Assembly (NCBI GenBank): GCA_016296485.1
Contig: JAEDJF010000010.1
Coordinates: 1 to 24,299 of the forward strand
Length of the DNA: 24,299 nt
From: Oscillospiraceae bacterium
GTDB lineage: Bacteria > Bacillota > Clostridia > Oscillospirales > Ruminococcaceae
Direction: 5' to 3'
Shown: positions 1 through 5,635 of the stretch, in pieces
Numbering within the stretch: the first letter of the stretch is position 1
Layout: each line of letters opens with the position of its first letter
Notes under the pieces: model-generated
What the model was told of the DNA's origin: nothing
Seen by the model: the letters and a program-made list of their open reading frames with translations, nothing else
Databases searched by the model: none
Translations under genes and position numbers: made by a program

Positions 1-65
1 TAAGCTCGTTCGTGCCGAAAATACTTGGAGGGCAGCCTCCCGGGAAAATAGGTCGGTGCCGCAAC
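1..65 (+). rRNA. rrf: 5S ribosomal RNA, 3' part only
   Basis: The first bases align with the 3' half of bacterial 5S rRNA as I remember it from Bacillus: TAAGCTC, then a GTGCCGA segment, then the helix IV/V region, then AAAATAGGTC and a final GGTGCCGC that would pair with the missing 5' end. The 5' half lies outside the window. The exact 3' end is uncertain by a few bases. A perfect terminator follows directly, which fits 5S as the last gene of an rRNA operon. Confidence 0.88.
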
Positions 66-72
66 AGTGAAC

Positions 73-104
73 AAAAAAGGACTAAGGAAACTTAGTCCTT
101 TTTT
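73..104 (+). terminator. Rho-independent terminator of the rRNA operon
   Basis: A perfect 14-bp stem AAAAAAGGACTAAG / CTTAGTCCTTTTTT is closed by a GAAA (GNRA) tetraloop, and the descending arm ends in a run of six T. It begins about 8 bases after the 5S end and separates the rRNA operon from the Nudix unit. Confidence 0.93.
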
Positions 105-105
105 G

Positions 106-134
106 TTGTCTTTTTTTACGTGAACCTATATAAT
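106..134 (+). promoter_or_regulatory. SigA-type promoter of the Nudix-GNAT-methyltransferase unit
   Basis: A perfect -10 box TATAAT at 129-134 is preceded at 17 bp by TTGTCT (106-111), a 4/6 match to TTGACA. Transcription would begin near 141 and give a leader of about 20 bases before the ribosome binding site at 151-155. The -35 box starts only two bases after the rRNA terminator arm. Confidence 0.7.
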
Positions 135-162
135 AGACTCATAAATGCCGGGAGGAAGAAAA

Positions 163-651
163 ATGAACGGTAAGCTTCGCAATATGACGGCAATTTATAT
201 AAGGAATAACGGGAAAATGCTTCTTCTTTACCGGGTGGGCTCCCGGGTGGTGGCGCCTTCCTGGTGCGGCGTCGGCGGGCATTTTGAAAAGGACGAGCTC
301 AACGACGCAAAAGCCGCCGTGCTCAGGGAGATGAACGAGGAAATCGGGCTTTTTGAGCACGATATTGAAAATTTAAAGCTGAGATACGTGACTTTGCGGT
401 ATAAAAACGGCGAAATCCGTCAAAACTATTATTTTTTTGCCGATTTAAAGGAGGGCGCAAAGATAGCGGACTCCTGTGACGAGGGAAAGCTCGAGTGGGT
501 GGACGAGAATGAAATGCTCCAAATGGAAATGCCCTTTACCGCCAAAGCAATGCTTGAGCACTATATGAGCACGGGGCGGTTTAACGATTCGCTCTACGGC
601 GGAGTGACCACCGAAAACGGCATTGTTTTTACCAAAATGGAGGAGTTTTGA
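163..651 (+). CDS. Nudix hydrolase
   Basis: A 162-residue Nudix-family pyrophosphohydrolase; the family cleaves nucleoside diphosphates linked to another moiety (damaged dNTPs, nucleotide sugars and others). The Nudix box begins at GGHFEKDE (residues 38-45) and ends REMNEEIGL (55-63), which supplies the metal-binding glutamates. The loop between the first Glu and the REU motif has nine residues, not the textbook seven; I believe this is usual in a clostridial subfamily, but that is from memory. An upstream in-frame ATG at 145 is rejected because GGAGG at 151-155 lies 7 bases before ATG 163. It is the first gene of a three-gene unit, and its stop overlaps the next start (TGATG). The substrate cannot be told from sequence. 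Confidence 0.88.
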   Translation: MNGKLRNMTAIYIRNNGKMLLLYRVGSRVVAPSWCGVGGHFEKDELNDAKAAVLREMNEEIGLFEHDIENLKLRYVTLRYKNGEIRQNYYFFADLKEGAKIADSCDEGKLEWVDENEMLQMEMPFTAKAMLEHYMSTGRFNDSLYGGVTTENGIVFTKMEEF

Positions 652-1280
652 TGCTTAAAAAAGAGGAATATCTTAAATCACCGTGCTCGGTTTCGTCTCT
701 GCCCTTTTGGAAGGCACGAAACTTGTCAGTCCCGGACAATATGCTTATTCTTCACAATTCGGAGTTTTCCGAGAAATACCTTGAACATTATACTGACGAG
801 AGGTATTTTCGCCTTTTGAGCAATATGAAAAATCTTTCAAAAAAACCTGTTCCGGGCTTTTCTGCGGAGACCGCCGCCGAAAGCGATTTCAAAATAATGG
901 CGGACATCATAAACCGCTCCTATGACGATATTGAAATTACGCCGGAGCGTCTCTTTGAGCTTACAGAAACGCCGGTATATGCTCAAAATCTTTGGGTGCT
1001 TATAAAAGGTATCGAGGACGGCAAGACCGCCGCCTGCGGCATTGCGGATTTTGATGAGGAAATAGGAGAACTGGTGCTCGAATGGATACAGGTGCTCCCG
1101 GAGTACCGAGGAAGAGGACTCGGAAAGATGCTCGTAAACGAGCTGCTTTGCCGCATGGACGGCAAAGCAAAGTTTGCCACCGTATCCGGGAAAGCGGACA
1201 GCCCTTCCAACCCCGAAGAGCTTTACAGAAAATGCGGTTTCGCCGGTGACGATATCTGGCACGTACTGCGAAGGAAATGA
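651..1280 (+). CDS. GNAT-family N-acetyltransferase
   Basis: A 209-residue protein with a C-terminal GNAT fold. Motif A is VLPEYRGRGLGKMLVNELL (about residues 147-166), where RGRGLG is the acetyl-CoA pyrophosphate-binding R/QxxGxG/A loop. A late YRKCGF matches the usual motif B end (YxxxGF). The first roughly 75 residues precede the core and are not a recognised domain. The ATG at 651 is chosen over the TTG at 648 because GGAGG (639-643), inside the end of the Nudix gene, lies 7 bases upstream. The 1-base overlap with the Nudix stop suggests translational coupling. The acceptor substrate (amine, amino acid or protein) is unknown. Confidence 0.85.
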   Translation: MLKKEEYLKSPCSVSSLPFWKARNLSVPDNMLILHNSEFSEKYLEHYTDERYFRLLSNMKNLSKKPVPGFSAETAAESDFKIMADIINRSYDDIEITPERLFELTETPVYAQNLWVLIKGIEDGKTAACGIADFDEEIGELVLEWIQVLPEYRGRGLGKMLVNELLCRMDGKAKFATVSGKADSPSNPEELYRKCGFAGDDIWHVLRRK

Positions 1281-1289
1281 GGAAACAAA

Positions 1290-1841
1290 ATGTATATAGT
1301 TCTTAAAAGAGAGATAACCGGTTCGGTGCTCGACGTCGGCGGCGGTGGCGAAGGAGTCATCGGGCGCGTTTATAAAGAGCAGGTCACAGCCATTGATAAC
1401 GAACAGCAGGAGCTGGACGAAGCGCCGGATTGCTGCCGCAAGGTGCTGATGGACGCCAGAAACCTTGAGTTCCAAAACGAATCTTTTGATAACGCCACGG
1501 CTTTTTACTCCTTTATGTATATGAGCACCGATACTAAAGAAAAGGCGCTATATGAAATCAGCCGCGTGCTCAAACCCGGCGGAAGGCTCTATATATGGGA
1601 CGCGGAGGTTGCCGATGCCGAAAGGGAGCCCTTTCTCGCCGACCTTTACATCGACGCCGCAGGGGAAAAGATAGAAACCACCTACGGAATAATGGGCGAT
1701 GACATCGCCCAAAGCGCGGAATATTTCATAAGGCTGTGCTCGGAAAAGGGATTTTCCCTTCTGGAAAAATCCGAGCACGGCGGACATTTTCACCTTGTTT
1801 TTGAAAAAACGCATCAGGCAAACAGCGGCGGAAAAAAATGA
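1290..1841 (+). CDS. Small class I SAM-dependent methyltransferase
   Basis: A 183-residue Methyltransf_11-like protein. Motif I is SVLDVGGGGEG (residues 12-22), the SAM-binding glycine loop. AIDNEQQELDEA follows where an acidic residue after strand 2 would bind the ribose. ISRVLKPGGRLYIWD (about 85-100) is the typical post-motif III segment. Motif I starts only 12 residues from the N-terminus, so there is almost no substrate-recognition extension in front. GAGG at 1279-1282 overlaps the GNAT stop and serves this ATG. Third gene of the unit; the substrate is not evident. The stop codon lies inside a terminator hairpin. Confidence 0.85.
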   Translation: MYIVLKREITGSVLDVGGGGEGVIGRVYKEQVTAIDNEQQELDEAPDCCRKVLMDARNLEFQNESFDNATAFYSFMYMSTDTKEKALYEISRVLKPGGRLYIWDAEVADAEREPFLADLYIDAAGEKIETTYGIMGDDIAQSAEYFIRLCSEKGFSLLEKSEHGGHFHLVFEKTHQANSGGKK

Positions 1842-1854
1842 TTTCTCCGCCGCT
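1824..1854 (+). terminator. Terminator overlapping the methyltransferase stop codon
   Basis: A perfect 9-bp stem AGCGGCGGA / TCCGCCGCT encloses 13 bases that contain the TGA stop of the methyltransferase, and the tail is T-rich but short (TCTTTA). A second GC-rich dyad (CCCGCC 1892-1897 / GGCGGG 1909-1914) lies about 40 bases further on. Termination here may be leaky. Confidence 0.65.
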
Positions 1855-2009
1855 TCTTTAACGGAAAAATTCCGATAAAGAATAAAAACTTCCCGCCAAA
1901 ACCGTTGCGGCGGGCCCTTCAAACGGTTATCATATAAATACCGCAATAAATTCAAAGTTTATTCATAGAATATTCTTTTTTAGTTTCCCGAAAAAATTTG
2001 CAATAGATT

Positions 2010-2034
2010 TATAATTTAAGTGCACTAATATAAT
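2010..2034 (+). promoter_or_regulatory. Possible promoter region of the ECF sigma gene
   Basis: Two TATAAT boxes occur in AT-rich sequence, at 2010-2015 and 2029-2034, 26-45 bases before the sigma factor ATG. Neither has a convincing -35 at 16-18 bp; TTGCAA at 1998-2003 is too far from the second (25 bp). Which box is used, or whether the ECF factor drives its own promoter, cannot be decided from the sequence. Confidence 0.3.
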
Positions 2035-2059
2035 GATAGCCATGATTGGTGGTGTGGTT

Positions 2060-2602
2060 ATGAAAGTTGATATTGATTTGGTCGCAAAAGCGTCAAACGG
2101 TGATAAGGACGCTTTTTCCGATTTGTATTATTCCTGCTATAAGGATTTATATAAGTTTGCCCTTTATACCCTCGGAAATTCCGAGGACGCGGCGGACGTA
2201 GTTTCCGATGCCTTCGTTGAGATTTGGAAGAACCTTCCGAGACTCCGGGAGCCCGGAGCTTTCGGCTCCTGGGCTTTCCGAATACTGAGCCTTCGCTGCA
2301 AGCGCGAGATCGCAAACCTTATAAAGAAGCGCAACACTTATAATCTTGACGATTTGATTGAGACGCCCTCCGAAACCTCGGTTAATATCGAGGAGGATAT
2401 TTCGGAGTCGGCTTCCCTTGCTGGCGCCCTTTCAAAGCTCGACCCCGAGGACAGGATGATAGTGATTCTTTCCGTTTTGCACGGATATACGAATAAGGAA
2501 ATCGCGCAGTTTATCGGAAGACCCCAGGGCACCATAAGCTCGAAGCTTCACCGTTCGTACGCAAAATTAAGAGAACTGTTGGGAGGTGAGAACAATGGCT
2601 GA
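2060..2602 (+). CDS. ECF-type RNA polymerase sigma factor
   Basis: A 180-residue sigma-70 family ECF factor. Region 2 covers about residues 18-85 (FSDLYYSCYKDLYKFALYTL, then NSEDAADVVSDAFVEIWKNL), where the DAADVVSDAFVEIW helix matches the conserved region 2.2 core-binding helix. Region 4 covers about 125-178, with the helix-turn-helix GYTNKEIAQFIGRPQGTISS and then KLHRSYAKLRELL. The acidic linker between them is usual. ATG 2060 is preferred to upstream in-frame starts because GGTGGTG (2048-2054) lies at proper spacing. Its 3' end overlaps the next gene by 8 bases, the usual arrangement of an ECF factor with its anti-sigma factor. No target promoter can be named. Confidence 0.9.
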   Translation: MKVDIDLVAKASNGDKDAFSDLYYSCYKDLYKFALYTLGNSEDAADVVSDAFVEIWKNLPRLREPGAFGSWAFRILSLRCKREIANLIKKRNTYNLDDLIETPSETSVNIEEDISESASLAGALSKLDPEDRMIVILSVLHGYTNKEIAQFIGRPQGTISSKLHRSYAKLRELLGGENNG

Positions 2603-3500
2603 AAAAGACGATTCTTTTTGTGAGCACGATATTGAGGAACGGCTCAAAAAGCTCGATGCTCAAATAAAGATTCCGCAGATACCCGACGTCCAGACCGTTT
2701 TTGACCGGGCGGAAAAGGAAAAGACCCATCTTCTGGGGCTTCGCAACGCCCGCTATATCGCTACGGCGGCTGCCGTTGTTCTTATTTGTATAAGTATTCC
2801 GCTCATTACTGTGGCGGCAAAAAATGGCTTCGTGTCAAATGACAACGCAGTTATGGAAGCAACGTATGACTTGCAAAGGGCGGAGGAGTCTGCCGATGCG
2901 GAGGCAGATTTTAACGGCTCTCCGCTTGTCGGAAGTTCAAACGGAGAGGACGTAAACCAAAACAAGAATACTGCCCCCGAGTCCGGAAACGGATTATCTT
3001 CGGACGGAGCGGAAGACAGCTATGAAAGCGCGGGCAGCTGCAGCCTTGCGGTGGACGCGGCTCTTGCCGATTATTTTTCCGTCGCTCGCGTTGAAAGCTC
3101 TTCCTCGTCGGAGAAAACGTCCGTGACCTCCTCATTCACCGACGCCGTGAGCAAAAAGCGCAGCGTTGACGTCGAGATAGCGGAGGACTCCGTTTCGATA
3201 ATGGTCTATGACACCTCCGGAGAGTCGGAGATACTTTCCGCTTTCTGGGTCGAGGGCGAATTCCAAAATTCGGGCTTCGAGGGCGGCTGCTACGTCGTGT
3301 CCGTTTCCAAGAAGATTACACAGGACGAGTTTGAGGAGGGCGATTACCTTCCTTATATCGGCGACGCCCAAAAAGGCGTTTACCTTCTTCCTTGTAACGA
3401 TGTCTATGTGAACGAGAAAATCGAAAAAGCCGTAATAAATATGTCCGTGGAAATCAATGTCGAGGACGGTTCCTATAAAATTTACGCCGCCCTTGAGTAA
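2595..3500 (+). CDS. Single-pass membrane protein, probable anti-sigma factor
   Basis: A 301-residue protein with a charged cytoplasmic N-terminus (about 50 residues), one transmembrane helix at about 54-75 (IATAAAVVLICISIPLITVA), a low-complexity Asp/Glu/Ser/Asn-rich stretch (about 85-150), and an extracytoplasmic domain of about 140 residues ending in KIYAALE. I recognise no named domain and see no zinc-binding HxxxCxxC anti-sigma motif. The anti-sigma role is inferred from topology and from its 8-base overlap with the ECF gene. ATG 2595 is chosen because GGGAGG (2581-2586) lies 8 bases upstream; a GTG at 2586 falls in that site. The ectodomain may sense an envelope or extracellular signal. 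A strong terminator follows at once, so the unit is two genes. Confidence 0.72.
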   Translation: MAEKDDSFCEHDIEERLKKLDAQIKIPQIPDVQTVFDRAEKEKTHLLGLRNARYIATAAAVVLICISIPLITVAAKNGFVSNDNAVMEATYDLQRAEESADAEADFNGSPLVGSSNGEDVNQNKNTAPESGNGLSSDGAEDSYESAGSCSLAVDAALADYFSVARVESSSSSEKTSVTSSFTDAVSKKRSVDVEIAEDSVSIMVYDTSGESEILSAFWVEGEFQNSGFEGGCYVVSVSKKITQDEFEEGDYLPYIGDAQKGVYLLPCNDVYVNEKIEKAVINMSVEINVEDGSYKIYAALE

Positions 3501-3509
3501 ACAAAGGAT

Positions 3510-3545
3510 AAAAATGCCGCTGTACGAAAATACAGCGGCATTTTT
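3510..3545 (+). terminator. Terminator of the ECF/anti-sigma unit
   Basis: A perfect 15-bp stem AAAAATGCCGCTGTA / TACAGCGGCATTTTT with a 6-base loop CGAAAA, starting 9 bases after the stop codon. Because it carries A and T runs on both sides, it could also terminate minus-strand transcription. A further 7-bp dyad (CGGGGCG 3558-3564 / CGCCCCG 3574-3580) follows without a T tract. Confidence 0.93.
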
Positions 3546-3635
3546 GCGAAATTTCTCCGGGGCGGAGCGGAAGCGCCCCGCCGTCCATTTATTTTATAAA
3601 TCTTTTACAAACATATGGAATATATTTCCCGTATG

Positions 3636-3644
3636 TGCTATAAT
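3636..3644 (+). promoter_or_regulatory. Extended -10 promoter of the 5'-nucleotidase gene
   Basis: TGCTATAAT at 3636-3644 is a perfect extended -10 element (TGn plus TATAAT). The sequence 17 bp upstream (TGGAAT, 3616-3621) is a poor -35, as is common for extended -10 promoters. It would start transcription near 3651 and give a leader of about 85 bases. Confidence 0.65.
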
Positions 3645-3650
3645 ACTTCC

Positions 3651-3700
3651 GGCGGCAGCGCCGCCCCATTAAAACCTGTTTCCCAAGCTCGGGCGAGCTT
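3651..3700 (+). other. Structured 5' leader of the nucleotidase mRNA (two hairpins)
   Basis: The predicted leader contains GGCGGC-AGC-GCCGCC (3651-3665), exactly at the predicted transcript 5' end, and AAGCTC-GGGC-GAGCTT (3685-3700), followed by an AT-rich unstructured run to the ribosome binding site AAGGGG (3721-3726). A 5'-terminal hairpin can stabilise mRNA. I match neither to a known riboswitch class. Confidence 0.4.
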
Positions 3701-3735
3701 AAAATATAAAAATATATTTAAAGGGGAAAAAAGAA

Positions 3736-5460
3736 ATGAAGAAAATTTTAGCACTCCTCCTTGCGCTCATGCTTGTGCTTGCGGGCTGCGCCCCGGCTGA
3801 AACCGGCGACAACAGCTCTGAAAGCGAGCAGAGCCAGCAGGAGGAACAGAACAACGAGACTGTCGAACCCGAAGAGACCGAAGAACCCGTCGAGCCCAAA
3901 GGCGTCGTAGTTCTCTACGCCAACGACGTTCACTGCGGCGTTGACGACAAAATCGGCTACGCAGGCGTCGCGGCTTACAAGAAAGCCTATGAAAAAGCCG
4001 GCTACGAAGTTCTCCTTGTTGACTGCGGCGACGCAGTACAGGGCGCAACCATCGGCACTCTTTCCCAGGGCGGCTACATCGTAGAGATTATGAACGAGCT
4101 CGGCTACGTCGCATCCACTGTCGGCAACCACGAGTTCGACTACGGTATGGACCGCTTCTTCGAGCTCACCGACCTTGCAGATTACGATTACGTATCCGCC
4201 AACTTCGTTGACAAAGACGGCAACCGCGTCCTCGACGCATATACCGTTGTTGAAGCCGCGGGTCACAAAATCGCTTTCGTCGGTGTTTCCACCCCCGAAA
4301 CCTTCACCAGCTCCTCTCCCGCATATTTCCAGGACGAGAACGGAAACTTCATCTACGGTTTCTGCGAGGGAAATGACGGCGCTGACTTCTACGCAGCAGT
4401 CCAGACCGCCGTTGACGACGCAAGAAACGACGGCGCTGACCTTGTTGTTGTTCTTTCACACCTCGGCACCAACGCCGAGAGCGCTCCCTACACTTCCTCC
4501 GACCTTATCGTGAATACCAACGGTATCGACGTCGTCCTTGACGGTCACTCCCACAGCGTTTGGGAAGGCGAGCGCGTCAAGAACAAGGACGGCGAGGAAG
4601 TTATCCTCTCCTCCACCGGCACCAAGCTTGCAAACCTCGGCTCCCTCACCATTGTTGACGGCGAGGAAGGCGTAGAGCTCGAAACCAAGCTCCACGACGA
4701 AGCCCTTTTCCAGGACGAAGAGATGGAAGCTTTCGTTGCGGGCATTAAAGCGCAGTACGCCGAGCTTGCCCAGACCGTAGTTGCAAGATCCGACGTTGAC
4801 CTCACCATCGTTGACCCCACCGCCACCGATGCTGACGGCAAACCGATCCGTATCATCCGCAGCCAGGAGACCAACCTCGGCGACCTTTGCGCCGACGCTT
4901 ACCGCGCAATGAGCGGAGCCGATATCGCCTTCGTAAACGGCGGCGGTATCCGTACCTCTATCCCCGCAGGCGACATCACATACGAGCAGATCATCAGCGT
5001 ACATCCTTTCGGCAACGCCCTCTGCGTTGTTGAAGCCACCGGTCAGGAGATCCTCGACGCGCTCGAAATGGGCGTAAGAAACCTTCCGTCCGAAAACGGC
5101 GGCTTCCTCCAGGTTTCCGGCATCAGCTTTGAAATTGATATGTCCGTTGAATCCACCGTTGAGACCAACGACAAAGGACTCTTTGTGAAGGTTTCCGGCG
5201 CAAGAAGAGTTAAAAACGTAATGGTCGGCGACGCTCCCATCGACCCCGCCGCAACCTATACTCTTGCTTCCCATAACTATATGCTCAAAGAGGGCGGCGA
5301 CGGCATCAATATGTTCGCCGACAACGTCCTTCTTCAGGACAGCGTGCTCATCGACAACCAGGTGCTCATCAAATACATCACCGAACATCTTAACGGCGTA
5401 GTCGGCGAGGAGTACAGCGAGCCCTACGGTCAGGGACGCATCACCATCGTCAACGGCTGA
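3736..5460 (+). CDS. Lipoprotein 5'-nucleotidase / 2',3'-cyclic phosphodiesterase family
   Basis: A 574-residue UshA/CD73-like metallophosphoesterase, probably releasing phosphate from extracellular nucleotides. A lipoprotein signal ends in LAGC (Cys18), so it should be lipid-anchored outside the membrane. An acidic linker (about 22-54) precedes the catalytic domain with YANDVH (61-66), DCGD (96-99), GNHEFDYG (130-137), a later SHLGTN and DGHSHS; these supply the two-metal ligands. The C-terminal 5_nucleotid_C domain shows NLGDLCADA, NGGGIR and FLQVSGI. Of the two aromatic residues that clamp the base in CD73 (F417, F500), the first is kept (F457) but the second is Ile524 in GGDGI. Codon use is strongly biased, suggesting high expression. 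It has its own promoter and terminator. Confidence 0.92.
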   Translation: MKKILALLLALMLVLAGCAPAETGDNSSESEQSQQEEQNNETVEPEETEEPVEPKGVVVLYANDVHCGVDDKIGYAGVAAYKKAYEKAGYEVLLVDCGDAVQGATIGTLSQGGYIVEIMNELGYVASTVGNHEFDYGMDRFFELTDLADYDYVSANFVDKDGNRVLDAYTVVEAAGHKIAFVGVSTPETFTSSSPAYFQDENGNFIYGFCEGNDGADFYAAVQTAVDDARNDGADLVVVLSHLGTNAESAPYTSSDLIVNTNGIDVVLDGHSHSVWEGERVKNKDGEEVILSSTGTKLANLGSLTIVDGEEGVELETKLHDEALFQDEEMEAFVAGIKAQYAELAQTVVARSDVDLTIVDPTATDADGKPIRIIRSQETNLGDLCADAYRAMSGADIAFVNGGGIRTSIPAGDITYEQIISVHPFGNALCVVEATGQEILDALEMGVRNLPSENGGFLQVSGISFEIDMSVESTVETNDKGLFVKVSGARRVKNVMVGDAPIDPAATYTLASHNYMLKEGGDGINMFADNVLLQDSVLIDNQVLIKYITEHLNGVVGEEYSEPYGQGRITIVNG

Positions 5461-5476
5461 TATTCTTAAAACGCTG

Positions 5477-5502
5477 AAAAGGCGCCCTTCGGGGCGCCTT
5501 TT
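5477..5502 (+). terminator. Terminator of the 5'-nucleotidase gene
   Basis: The stem AAAAGGCGCCC / GGGCGCCTTTT (11 bp) is closed by a TTCG tetraloop with a C-G closing pair, the most stable tetraloop class, and more T residues follow. It starts 16 bases after the stop codon. A second GC-rich stem GCGGCGG / CCGCCGC (5522-5540) without a T tract follows. Confidence 0.94.
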
Positions 5503-5574
5503 TTCTTTCGGATAATTTCGGGCGGCGGGCGTACCGCCGCAAAGACTCTTCTTTTTATATTTATATAAATATAA

Positions 5575-5603
5575 TTGAAAAACGCCGGGAATTGTTATAT
5601 AAT
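5575..5603 (+). promoter_or_regulatory. SigA-type promoter of the topoisomerase B-like gene
   Basis: TTGAAA (5575-5580) and TATAAT (5598-5603) are separated by 17 bp, a near-consensus vegetative promoter. Its flanks are AT-rich. A second TATAAT overlaps downstream (5603-5608). The ribosome binding site CGGAGGA follows just before ATG 5636. Confidence 0.8.
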
Positions 5604-5635
5604 ATAATTTGGAATTTTATTAACCGGAGGAAAAA

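Noticed and set aside
837..1475. Minus-strand open frame across the GNAT and methyltransferase genes
   Set aside because: It spans two well-supported forward genes and their junction and shows no family motif.
3651..3700. Riboswitch in the nucleotidase leader
   Set aside because: Only two simple hairpins are present, with none of the conserved junction sequences of purine, SAM, TPP or other classes I know, and no alternative terminator pairing.
4456..5388. Long minus-strand open frame (310 codons) opposite the 5'-nucleotidase
   Set aside because: It is a mirror of a strongly codon-biased forward gene with full family motifs; its translation shows no recognisable domain and has no ribosome binding site.
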